The notes beneath the pieces are model-generated. The model was not told the origin of the DNA, did no database searches, and worked only from the letters and a program-made list of their open reading frames with translations. Source: Oscillospiraceae bacterium (lineage in GTDB: Bacteria > Bacillota > Clostridia > Oscillospirales > UBA929). From it: DNA of 6,276 nucleotides. Within the stretch, counting starts at the first letter, position 1. Every line of letters begins with the position of its first letter. The DNA is taken from positions 1-6,276 of the forward strand of contig WRLJ01000102.1 of NCBI GenBank assembly GCA_009777685.1, written 5' to 3'. The position numbers were made by a program, and so were the translations under genes. This document shows positions 1-6,053 of this stretch, in pieces.

Positions 1-996
1 CTGGGTCTGGGCGAGAGGCGGGGACTGGCCTCGGCGGGGCAGCGCCGGCTGATCCGGGAGATGGACGTGTTCCCCGTGCCGGCCCAGCAGTCCATCCGCG
101 AGCTGACCCTGACGGGCCGGACCTATGAGGATGTGCTTTCGGCGGCCGTCTGGGCGGTGTTTCAGGAAGGGTACCGGAAGGGCTGGGGGGCCGACGGCGA
201 CCACCTGAAGACGCGCGAAGAGGTTAAAATGGCGCTGGACTGCGGCTTTACCATGATCACCCTGGACGGCTCGGAGCATATCGGGGACGGGCTGGAGGCC
301 GTGGTCCGCTTCGCCGTCAGCATCTATGACGAGTTCCTCCGCGGCGGGGAGATCGACTTTGAGCTGTCCATCGACGAGACGCAGACCGTGACCTCGCCGG
401 AGGACCATTATTTCGTGGCGCGGGAGCTGAGGAAGGCGGGCGTGCGGCCGGTCAGCCTCGCGCCCCGTTTTTGCGGGGAATTTCAAAAGGGCGTCGACTA
501 CCGGGGGGACGCGGGGGCGTTTGAAAAAGAGTTTGCCGTCCACGCGGGGATCGCCGAAGAAATGGGCTATAAACTGAGCATCCACTCCGGCAGCGATAAG
601 TTCGCGGTGTTCCCCGCCATCTACCGGGAAACCGGCGGGAACGTCCACATCAAAACGGCGGGCACGAGCTGGCTGGAGGCGCTGCGCGTCATCGCGCGCC
701 GGGAGCCGGGGCTGTTCCGGGAGATTCAAACGCTGGCCCTGAAGAGTCTGCCCGAAGCGAAGCGGTATTATCACATCACGGAGGACACCGCCAACATCCC
801 GGACATCACCGCGTCCGGGGACGCCGAGCTGCCGGCCCTGCTTGATCAGGACGACGCGCGGCAGGTCCTGCACATCACCTACGGGCAGACGCTGAAGGCC
901 CGCGGGGAGGCGATATACGCCGCCCTGAACCGGTACGAGAACGATTATTACGACGCGCTGGGCCGGCACATCGGGCGGCATCTGGACCGCGGCTAG
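1..996 (+). CDS. uxaE: Tagaturonate/fructuronate epimerase (UxaE family), 5'-truncated by the window
   Basis: The family interconverts D-tagaturonate and D-fructuronate, linking galacturonate to glucuronate catabolism in the cytoplasm. The reading frame is open from base 1 to the TAG at 994-996, giving 331 visible residues. Known members are longer (roughly 420-490 residues, from memory), so the N-terminal part lies outside the window. The ATG at 61 is internal: it has no properly spaced ribosome binding site and family-like sequence begins right at it. Recognisable stretches, numbered from base 1, are VPAQQSIREL (26-35), GADGDHLKT (63-71), the SIDET segment (123-127), LSIHSGSDKF (192-201), VHIKTAGTSW (215-224) and RQVLHITYGQ (287-296). 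His68, Glu126, His195 and His216 lie in these conserved acidic/His motifs and are likely metal or substrate ligands; that assignment is inference. The gene ends 3 nt from the convergent VOC gene. Family assignment is by recognition, not by search. Confidence 0.8.
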   Translation: MGLGERRGLASAGQRRLIREMDVFPVPAQQSIRELTLTGRTYEDVLSAAVWAVFQEGYRKGWGADGDHLKTREEVKMALDCGFTMITLDGSEHIGDGLEAVVRFAVSIYDEFLRGGEIDFELSIDETQTVTSPEDHYFVARELRKAGVRPVSLAPRFCGEFQKGVDYRGDAGAFEKEFAVHAGIAEEMGYKLSIHSGSDKFAVFPAIYRETGGNVHIKTAGTSWLEALRVIARREPGLFREIQTLALKSLPEAKRYYHITEDTANIPDITASGDAELPALLDQDDARQVLHITYGQTLKARGEAIYAALNRYENDYYDALGRHIGRHLDRG

Positions 997-1010
997 CGGT
1001 CAAAAGTTTT
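985..1010 (+). terminator. Possible weak intrinsic terminator of uxaE
   Basis: A perfect 6-bp GC-rich stem, GACCGC (985-990) with GCGGTC (996-1001) and a 5-nt loop, overlaps the uxaE stop codon. It is followed by AAAAGTTTT, whose four T residues lie at 1007-1010. The T tract is short and displaced from the stem by five bases, so termination may be inefficient. The same stem read on the minus strand has no T tract. The neighbouring convergent gene leaves no other room for a terminator. Confidence 0.35.
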
Positions 1011-1458
1011 CCAGCAGCTCCAGAATGAACGGCAGGCCGCCGCCGCCGAAATAGGCGTACCGCCCGCCGCCGTCGCCGTAGTTGCCTTTCTGCAGCAGCG
1101 TCATGCCGAAGCCCTCGCAGGATAGGATGACGGAGTCCATCCCCTTGACGTTGAACGCGATGTGATGGAGGCCCTCTCCGCGCTCGTTGAGGAAGTCGCG
1201 CCAGACGCTGGGCGTCTCGTTGGGCTGGATCAGCTCAATCTGCACGCTGTCCCCGACGCTGAAAAAGGCCATTTTGCAGGCCGCGCCGGGCGCGGGCGCG
1301 CCGCGCACCTCGGTCTGTGTAACGGCATACTCGCCGCTGCCGAACACCGGCGGCTCCGGTACGCCCAGCAGCTGCGCCAGACGCGCCTTGCTCGCCTCGA
1401 TGTCGTGTACGACGAGCGCCACCTGCGTCAGGACATGGGTTCCCATGATTCCGGACAT
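1000..1458 (-). CDS. VOC-superfamily protein (glyoxalase / methylmalonyl-CoA epimerase-like)
   Basis: This is a 152-residue protein. The start at 1458 is chosen over the in-frame ATG at 1533 because AGGGAGG (1468-1474 on the complement) sits 9 nt upstream; the upstream start has no such site and would overlap the -35/-10 region. The sequence shows the paired beta-alpha-beta-beta-beta modules of the vicinal oxygen chelate fold: module 1 is about residues 9-79 (LTQVALVVHDIEASKARL, then VQIELIQP at 72-79) and module 2 about 97-149 (LHHIAFNV, then FILELLE). The pattern, including RGEGLHHIAF at 93-102, is closest to methylmalonyl-CoA epimerase-like members. Candidate metal ligands are Gln73, His98 or His99, and Glu147. 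The first ligand position, usually His, is Gln12. No mutase or carboxylase gene is nearby, so the substrate is unknown. It is transcribed divergently from the peptidase gene and converges on uxaE. Confidence 0.85.
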   Translation of the reverse strand: MSGIMGTHVLTQVALVVHDIEASKARLAQLLGVPEPPVFGSGEYAVTQTEVRGAPAPGAACKMAFFSVGDSVQIELIQPNETPSVWRDFLNERGEGLHHIAFNVKGMDSVILSCEGFGMTLLQKGNYGDGGGRYAYFGGGGLPFILELLENF

Positions 1459-1504
1459 GATGTGTTTCCTCCCTAAAGATGGTATTGACGGGCTTTGCTC
1501 CCTG

Positions 1505-1533
1505 ATTATACACGCCCGCCCATGAAAACGCAA
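1505..1533 (-). promoter_or_regulatory. Sigma-A-type promoter for the VOC gene
   Basis: On the minus strand a perfect TATAAT (1505-1510) lies 17 nt downstream of TTGCGT (1528-1533), which matches the -35 consensus at its first three bases. Transcription would begin near 1498, leaving about a 40-nt leader that contains the AGGGAGG ribosome binding site. Confidence 0.6.
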
Positions 1534-1551
1534 GCGGCGGCGCGGCCGGTG

Positions 1552-1560
1552 TGATACAAT
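1552..1560 (+). promoter_or_regulatory. Extended -10 promoter for the M20 peptidase gene
   Basis: TGATACAAT (1552-1560) is an extended -10 element (TG, one base, then TACAAT, five of six to consensus). No good -35 hexamer is seen 16-18 nt upstream, as expected for some TG-extended promoters. Transcription would start near 1567, about 32 nt before the ATG at 1599. The putative -35 position abuts the -35 of the divergent VOC promoter, so both could share a regulator; no clear operator palindrome was seen. Confidence 0.45.
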
Positions 1561-1598
1561 AGAACAACCAAACCGATATCCATAAAGGAGGCGCGTTT

Positions 1599-2708
1599 AT
1601 GAACCGTTTGTGGGAAACCTTTTCCGCCCTTGTCGCGATCGACAGCCCTTCCTTCGGGGAGCGGAGCTTTTGCGAGGCGCTGAAACGGCGGCTGGCGGAG
1701 CTGGACATTCAAACGCAGGAGGACGACGCCGGAGAGCGGCTCGGCGGCGACTGCGGCAATCTGTACGGCTTTTTGCCCGGCGCTCTGCCGCTCGCGCCGC
1801 TGCTGTTTTCCGCCCACATGGACACGGTGGAGCCGGGGCGGGGCAAACGGGCCGTCCTGGGCGCGGACGGCGTAATCACGTCTGCCGGAGACACCGTTCT
1901 GGGGGCCGACGACGCGGCCGGAATCGCGGTGATTCTGGAGGCGCTGGCCCGCCTGCGGGAGAGCGGAAGGCCGCACCGCCCCATCGAGCTGCTGTTCACC
2001 GCGGCGGAGGAGCGGTACTGCCTGGGGTCGGCCAACGCCGACTACAGCCGTCTCCGCGCAACGGAATCGTACACGCTGGACCTGGGCGGCGCCGTCGGCG
2101 AGGCCGCCAACGCCGCGCCCACCGTGCTGTCCTTTGAGATCACCGTGACCGGCAAGGCGGCGCACGCGGGCTTTGCCCCCAAGGACGGCGTCCATGCCAT
2201 CGCGGCGGCGGCCAAGGCGGCGGCCCGTATCCCTATGGGCGAGCCGCTCCCCGGCCTCACCGTCAACATCGGGACCATCCGGGGAGGAACAGCCGGCAAC
2301 ATCGTCCCCGACCGCTGTCATGTCGCCGGCGAGATTCGCAGTCTCTCCCACGAAGCCGTCATGGCGCGCTGGGAGACCGTGCGGGCTATTTTCGAGGAAG
2401 AGGCGCGGGCCCTCGGCGCGGAGGCGGAAGCCCAGAGCCGCTGTGTCGTCACCGCCTATGAAACGCCGCTTGACAGCCCGGTTGTCCGCCGCTTCCGGCG
2501 GGCCTGCTCCGCCCTCGGCGTGACGGCGGACATTCACGCCACACTGGGCGGCAGTGACCAGAACAATTTTGCCCTGCGGGGCATACAGGGTCTGGTGGCC
2601 GCCTGCTCCATGCACGAGGTTCACAGCACGCGGGAGTTCAGCCGTCTGGAGGAGCTGGAGCGGTGCGCGGAGCTGGTGTTGTCTCTGATGCTGGAGGACG
2701 CGCCGTAA
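1599..2708 (+). CDS. M20-family metallopeptidase, PepT-like
   Basis: This is a cytoplasmic di-zinc exopeptidase/amidohydrolase of 369 residues, a normal length for the PepT-like branch of the M20/M25/M40 family. The start has an excellent AAGGAGG (1585-1591) 7 nt upstream. Family motifs are complete: HMD with His73 and the supporting Asp75; GADD with bridging Asp104; the catalytic EE pair Glu137-Glu138; TLD with Asp161; and HSTREF with His342 as the last metal ligand. The lid/dimerisation domain runs from about 177 to 290 and includes the typical GKAAHAGFAP (185-194) and GGTAGNIVPD (229-238) segments. These residues predict an active enzyme, probably cleaving small peptides or N-acyl amino acids; exact specificity cannot be read. 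It stands as its own transcription unit, with a promoter before it and a separate promoter in the 162-nt gap after it. No signal peptide is visible. Confidence 0.9.
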   Translation: MNRLWETFSALVAIDSPSFGERSFCEALKRRLAELDIQTQEDDAGERLGGDCGNLYGFLPGALPLAPLLFSAHMDTVEPGRGKRAVLGADGVITSAGDTVLGADDAAGIAVILEALARLRESGRPHRPIELLFTAAEERYCLGSANADYSRLRATESYTLDLGGAVGEAANAAPTVLSFEITVTGKAAHAGFAPKDGVHAIAAAAKAAARIPMGEPLPGLTVNIGTIRGGTAGNIVPDRCHVAGEIRSLSHEAVMARWETVRAIFEEEARALGAEAEAQSRCVVTAYETPLDSPVVRRFRRACSALGVTADIHATLGGSDQNNFALRGIQGLVAACSMHEVHSTREFSRLEELERCAELVLSLMLEDAP

Positions 2709-2758
2709 CGGCGGCCTCTCCGGCAGGCAGAGATTTTTTCCGCCGGGGGAAAAGCCCC

Positions 2759-2787
2759 TTGAATCCGCGGGCGCGATGGTGTAAAAT
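2759..2787 (+). promoter_or_regulatory. Sigma-A-type promoter of the dehydrogenase/isomerase operon
   Basis: TTGAAT (2759-2764) and TAAAAT (2782-2787) are separated by 17 nt, giving four and five matches to the respective consensus hexamers. The predicted start is near 2794, which leaves a leader of about 77 nt ending in AAGGAG (2856-2861), 9 nt before the ATG. No clear operator, catabolite-responsive element or riboswitch was recognised in the leader. Confidence 0.6.
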
Positions 2788-2870
2788 AGAGTTGCTCTGA
2801 GCTTTGCGGGGACGCGCGGTTCTGCCGGCCCCCGGGCCAAACAAAACCTACATAAAAGGAGTCAAGCGGC

Positions 2871-3944
2871 ATGAGTAAATTGCAGGTGGGCGTCATCGGC
2901 TGCGGAGGCATCGCGCTGAACAAGCATCTTCCGGCGGTCAGGAAAACGGACATGGCCGATATCACGGCCTTTTGCGACGTGGTGCCCGAAAACGCCGCCA
3001 AAGCGGCCAAGGAGTACGGCGTTCCGGGCGCGAAGACCTTTACGGATTACCACGAGCTGCTGCGGCTGGACCTCGACGCCGTATATGTCTGCACCCCCAA
3101 CCGCAGCCACAGCGAGATCACCGTCGCGGCGCTGGAGGCGAAAAAGCATGTGATGTGCGAAAAGCCGATGGCCATTAACTACGCGCAAGCCCTGGACATG
3201 ACGGACGCGGCCAAGCGGAACGGAAAGCTGCTGACCATCGGGTATCAAAACCGCTTCCGCGGGGACAGCATCTTCCTCAAAAAAGAATGCGAAAACGGCG
3301 TGCTGGGCGATATCTATTACGCGCGGGCCAAGGCCATCCGCCGCCGCGCCGTGCCCACCTGGGGCGTGTTCCTCAACGAATACGAGCAGGGCGGCGGCCC
3401 GCTGATTGACATCGGGACCCACGCCCTGGACCTCACGCTCTGGACGATGGGCAACTACAAGCCCAAGTCCGTGACCGGCGCGGTCTTTCATAAGCTCAAC
3501 GGCGAGACGGAGCCGGCCAACGCCTTCGGCGCGTGGGATCCCGGGACATTTACCGTGGAGGACAGCGCCTTCGGGTTCATCCTCATGGAAAACGGGGCGG
3601 TCATCTCACTGGAGGCCAGCTGGGCCTTGAACTCTCTCGACGTGGGGGAGGCGAAAACCGTCCTCTGCGGCACGAAGGCCGGGGCCGACATGAACGACGG
3701 GCTGACCATCAACGGCACGCGCCACAACCGCCTGTATTCCTTCAAGCCGTCCTTTGACGCAAGGGGCGTGGACTTCTTCGGCGGCGGCGAGGCTCCCCCC
3801 GACGTGCTGGAGCAGCTGACCTTCCTCGGGGCGGTCATGGGCAAAAACGATCTGGTCGTGCTGCCCGAGCAGGCGCTGGCGGTCACGCAGATTCTGGACG
3901 CCGTGTATGAGTCCGCCAAAACGGGAAAGCAAATCGTTTTCTAA
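2871..3944 (+). CDS. Gfo/Idh/MocA-family NAD(P)-dependent oxidoreductase
   Basis: Members oxidise or reduce hydroxyl groups of sugars, inositols or sugar acids using NAD(P). The protein has 357 residues, typical for the family. The N-terminal Rossmann domain (about 1-120) begins VGVIGCGGIA (6-15) and contains VCTPNRSH (73-80). The family catalytic CEKPM follows at 96-100, with Lys98 the expected catalytic lysine. The C-terminal alpha/beta domain (about 123-357) has GPLIDIGTHALD (176-187), whose Asp180 and His184 match the conserved catalytic pair. All key residues are present. AAGGAG at 2856-2861 lies 9 nt before the start. It is the first gene of a two-gene operon; the isomerase starts 21 nt after its stop. 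Asp36 in the FCD segment (34-36), at the end of the second strand, would favour NAD over NADP, an inference. The substrate is unknown. Confidence 0.92.
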   Translation: MSKLQVGVIGCGGIALNKHLPAVRKTDMADITAFCDVVPENAAKAAKEYGVPGAKTFTDYHELLRLDLDAVYVCTPNRSHSEITVAALEAKKHVMCEKPMAINYAQALDMTDAAKRNGKLLTIGYQNRFRGDSIFLKKECENGVLGDIYYARAKAIRRRAVPTWGVFLNEYEQGGGPLIDIGTHALDLTLWTMGNYKPKSVTGAVFHKLNGETEPANAFGAWDPGTFTVEDSAFGFILMENGAVISLEASWALNSLDVGEAKTVLCGTKAGADMNDGLTINGTRHNRLYSFKPSFDARGVDFFGGGEAPPDVLEQLTFLGAVMGKNDLVVLPEQALAVTQILDAVYESAKTGKQIVF

Positions 3945-3965
3945 ACAGAAAGGACGCGGTATAGA

Positions 3966-4727
3966 ATGCCCCTCATCCACGATTTTTCCATCCAGCTGTA
4001 TTCGGTGCGCCATGAGATCGAGGCGGCGGGGTTTCCCGCCGCGCTGGAAAAGCTGAGTGAGATTGGATATACCGGCGTGGAGTTTGCCGGATACGGCGGG
4101 CTGTCCGCGGCGGAGATGACCGCCCTGCTGCAAAGAACGGGCCTGAAGCCCGTCAGCGCGCACATCGGGCTGGACCGGCTGGAAGCGGCGGCCGGGGAGG
4201 AAATCGCCTATCACAAAGCGCTGGGCACGGCGTATATCGTCGTCCCCTCCGCGCCGTTCGCAAGCCCCGAAGAGGTCGAGGCCACCGCCGCGCGGCTGAA
4301 CGCGCTGGCCCCCAGGGTCAGGGAGGCGGGCTTCGGGTTCGGCTATCACAACCATGATTTCGAGTTCCGGACCGACGGCGGCCGCTATCGGCTGGAGCGG
4401 CTGCTGGAGCTGGCGCCGGATGTGGATTTGCAGCTGGACGTATTCTGGGCGTCCCGCGCGGGCTGTGACTGCGCGGCGTTCATGACGAAATACGCCTCGC
4501 GGATCACCATGCTGCACATCAAGCAAATGGACGCCTCGGGCGAATGCGCCGACCTCGGCGACGGCGTGCTGGATTTCGCGGCCCTGATCGGGTTGGGCCT
4601 GCAAAACGGCGTCAGGGAATACATCCACGAGCAGGAGACGTTTTCCGGCGACGCGTTCGCGGGGCTGGCGCGAGGCTATCGGCATATTCTGTCATTGCAG
4701 CAGGGATCACTGACCCCTGACCCCTGA
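3966..4727 (+). CDS. TIM-barrel sugar isomerase/epimerase (xylose isomerase-like, AP endonuclease 2 fold)
   Basis: The 253-residue protein belongs to the superfamily that isomerises or epimerises ketoses and cyclitols with a divalent metal inside a TIM barrel. Visible signatures are SIQLYSVR (8-15) at strand 1, GYTGVEF (34-40), PVSAHI (62-67), YHNHDFEF (127-134), LQLDVFW (155-161), MLHIKQMD (182-189) and YIHEQE (219-224). Glu39, Asp158, His184 and Glu222 are the likely metal and catalytic positions. AGAAAGGA (3947-3954) lies 11 nt upstream, a somewhat long spacing. It shares a transcript with the preceding Gfo/Idh dehydrogenase; such pairs act in sequence on one sugar or inositol-type substrate, but which one is not evident. 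The last residues (LTPDP) are encoded by a heptamer repeat that also supplies the stop, so the C-terminus is probably a few residues longer than ancestral. Confidence 0.88.
   Translation: MPLIHDFSIQLYSVRHEIEAAGFPAALEKLSEIGYTGVEFAGYGGLSAAEMTALLQRTGLKPVSAHIGLDRLEAAAGEEIAYHKALGTAYIVVPSAPFASPEEVEATAARLNALAPRVREAGFGFGYHNHDFEFRTDGGRYRLERLLELAPDVDLQLDVFWASRAGCDCAAFMTKYASRITMLHIKQMDASGECADLGDGVLDFAALIGLGLQNGVREYIHEQETFSGDAFAGLARGYRHILSLQQGSLTPDP
4710..4727. repeat. Heptamer tandem repeat (TGACCCC) at the end of the isomerase gene
   Basis: Two copies of TGACCCC (4711-4717, 4718-4724) plus a partial third copy (TGA) lie at the end of the isomerase frame; the last TGA is its stop codon. Because the unit is 7 nt and contains TGA, successive copies present a stop in each reading frame in turn. 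A 7-bp direct repeat, ATTGCAG, flanks the tract at 4694-4700 and 4728-4734. Confidence 0.7.
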
Positions 4728-4761
4728 ATTGCAGAACCTTGTGCCCATAGATTGGACACAA

Positions 4762-4792
4762 CACACCCTCCCGCCTGCGGCGAGAGGGTGTG
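4762..4792. terminator. Stem-loop between convergent genes, possible bidirectional terminator
   Basis: CACACCCTC (4762-4770) pairs perfectly with GAGGGTGTG (4784-4792) around a 13-nt loop, giving a 9-bp stem. A further pair, TGCCCA (4742-4747) with TGGGCA (4791-4796), offers an alternative fold. It sits midway between the stop of the plus-strand operon (4727) and that of the minus-strand gene (4815), where a shared terminator is expected. Neither strand has a T tract after the stem, so a standard intrinsic terminator is not proven; it could also be a dispersed palindrome or an mRNA 3'-end stabiliser. Confidence 0.4.
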
Positions 4793-4814
4793 GGCAGGTA
4801 TCTGACAGGGAACC

Positions 4815-5786
4815 CTAAGACATTTTCGGCGTGGAGGGCGCGTTTTTTCCGGGTTTGCTTTCGCCCAAACCCGGGCTGTCTATTGTATTTTCTATCCTGT
4901 ATTTGGTGGTGCCTTCAAAGTTTTCTTTGATGTCCGCAACGATCTTGCGTCCGAATGCGATGATCGACTTGATACATTCGGCGATGCTGTCTTTGAACGA
5001 CAGAGACCGCCTGGGCGGATTTTGCAGCTCGTTGAGGTCTATGTTTTCCCGGGCGGCGGGGGATTCGATCTCAATGGTTTCCGAATCGACAGCGGGCTTG
5101 AACCAGTGCGGCAATAAATGTTTGGTCAACTCCGCCTGTTTTGTCTTCTCAATGTCTCGAAAGGCTTTGATTTCCGGGCTTGTCGGGTTTTCGTATCCAT
5201 ACGTTTTTCTCAGATCCTCAACCCCCGGAACTTCGCTCAACACCTCCATGGCTTTTATTTTGTCCCGCTCTATGCTCTTTTTGTATTGCTCCTGCAATTC
5301 CACGAGACCCTTTTTCAGTTCGCTTCGCTCGTATTCTTTTTCGCCGTCTTTGCTCCAGCCAATGGTTTCACAAAAGTCGTCGAAATTGGTCACGCAAAGG
5401 TCTATAAACGCTTTTTTGTAACGCTTGTCGGCCAGGTTTTTGTAATGGTCGAACGCCATGCTCCGCTCTATGTTGATGTCCGTGATTTGGTCTCTTTCGT
5501 CTTGGGTAAACTGCGGAACCTTTGCCGTTTGACTGGGATCGAATTGATGAGTCGTGATTTCCAGAGCTTTGTTCAGAATCTGAATATCCCTGTAGTCGTC
5601 CGTGTGCAAAAGCGCCTCTCCGCCCGGATTAATGGTAAAGCCGCACAAACCCGGCCCTGTGTCGTTTTCGGCTCTCCTCATCCTAAAATAATTTTCGTTT
5701 TGGACGACCCGATCATGCTTGATGAAACTTTCCTCGAATCTCCTGATTTTGTCCATCATTGCATCATCAACGATAATTTTCGGCAT
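4815..5786 (-). CDS. Unrecognised 323-residue charged, helical protein (orphan)
   Basis: I do not recognise a family. The start at 5786 has GAGGG (5794-5798 on the complement) 7 nt upstream; the frame stays open to alternative ATGs at 5852 and 5879, but 5852 lies inside an inverted-repeat element and neither has a good ribosome binding site. The protein is soluble-looking, with no signal peptide or transmembrane segment. It is rich in Lys, Glu and Asp. Residues about 96-180 look strongly helical and may form a coiled coil (for example ERSELKKGLVELQEQYKK, 153-170). A proline/acidic linker follows (about 230-260). An amphipathic helix (about 262-289) and a Pro/Ser/Gly/Lys-rich tail (about 304-323) end the protein. 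G+C is clearly below that of the genes to its left, suggesting acquisition by transfer. It is alone on its transcript and convergent with the isomerase gene. The antisense plus-strand frames are Cys/Phe/Leu-rich with no ribosome binding sites, so this strand is preferred. Confidence 0.75.
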   Translation of the reverse strand: MPKIIVDDAMMDKIRRFEESFIKHDRVVQNENYFRMRRAENDTGPGLCGFTINPGGEALLHTDDYRDIQILNKALEITTHQFDPSQTAKVPQFTQDERDQITDINIERSMAFDHYKNLADKRYKKAFIDLCVTNFDDFCETIGWSKDGEKEYERSELKKGLVELQEQYKKSIERDKIKAMEVLSEVPGVEDLRKTYGYENPTSPEIKAFRDIEKTKQAELTKHLLPHWFKPAVDSETIEIESPAARENIDLNELQNPPRRSLSFKDSIAECIKSIIAFGRKIVADIKENFEGTTKYRIENTIDSPGLGESKPGKNAPSTPKMS

Positions 5787-5836
5787 GATATGACCCTCTT
5801 TCTTTTTTTGTTTTTCGGCGTTGTCCGCCGGTTCTG

Positions 5837-5938
5837 TATAGGGGGCTTCCATAAACCTGCTTTGTGCGGATGGGGGCAAAAAATCGGACGATACTTTCCG
5901 GCAAGGCGTGCGAATGAGGTTTATGGAAGTTCCCTATA
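5837..5938. mobile_element. MITE-like 102-bp inverted-repeat element
   Basis: Arms at 5837-5858 and 5917-5938 are inverted copies over 22 bp with 20 matches; each contains CTTCCATAAACCT, and the outer ends read TATAGGG and CCCTATA. The 58-bp interior has no coding capacity and includes a small ATCG/CGAT palindrome near the centre. The outermost TATA could include a TA target duplication, as left by Tc1/mariner/IS630-type or some IS5-type transposases, but symmetry of the ends prevents telling duplication from arm. No transposase is in the window, so a non-autonomous element is inferred. It lies in the presumed 5' leader of the orphan gene, about 40 nt upstream of its ribosome binding site, and on the mRNA would fold into a long hairpin. 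Confidence 0.65.
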
Positions 5939-6053
5939 TTGCATAATACGAATGAACCTCGAAACCAGCTCACGCATTTTACGGCCGTGTCCCGGTCAGC
6001 GTGGAATTCGGGCAGCCCGCCCCCTTTGAATCCGCCCCATCGAGTATGCACTC

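Noticed and set aside
1485..1512. Plus-strand TTGACG-16-TATACA promoter-like match
   Set aside because: It overlaps the opposite-strand VOC promoter, has a short spacer, and lies farther from the peptidase gene than the TG-extended -10 at 1552-1560.
2714..2739. Possible terminator after the peptidase gene (T6 tract at 2734-2739)
   Set aside because: Only 4-bp stems can be drawn before the T tract; a longer 7-bp pairing (around 2718-2749) encloses the T tract rather than preceding it.
1599..2840. Long antisense and out-of-frame ORFs over the peptidase gene (including a 444-codon minus-strand frame)
   Set aside because: High G+C makes stop codons rare in shadow frames. These are rich in Arg, Ala and Gly with no domain motifs, while the plus-strand peptidase has a full set of catalytic residues.
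3606..4685. 359-codon minus-strand frame over the isomerase and the end of the dehydrogenase gene
   Set aside because: It is a composition-driven shadow of two well-supported plus-strand genes and has no motifs.
5921..5977. 18-codon minus-strand leader ORF (MRELVSRFIRIMQYRELP)
   Set aside because: No ribosome binding site precedes it and its stop is supplied by the inverted-repeat arm. It could be a remnant of an older gene interrupted by the element, but nothing supports translation.
5118..6029. Plus-strand open frame of 303 codons antisense to the orphan gene
   Set aside because: It is rich in Phe, Cys and Leu in a pattern typical of antisense shadows, has no ribosome binding site, and runs through the inverted-repeat element. 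The minus-strand frame has a ribosome binding site and normal protein composition.
5767..6051. Minus-strand open frame of 94 codons overlapping the orphan gene start
   Set aside because: Its ATG lies at or before the predicted transcription start, has no ribosome binding site, and most of the frame is repeat sequence.
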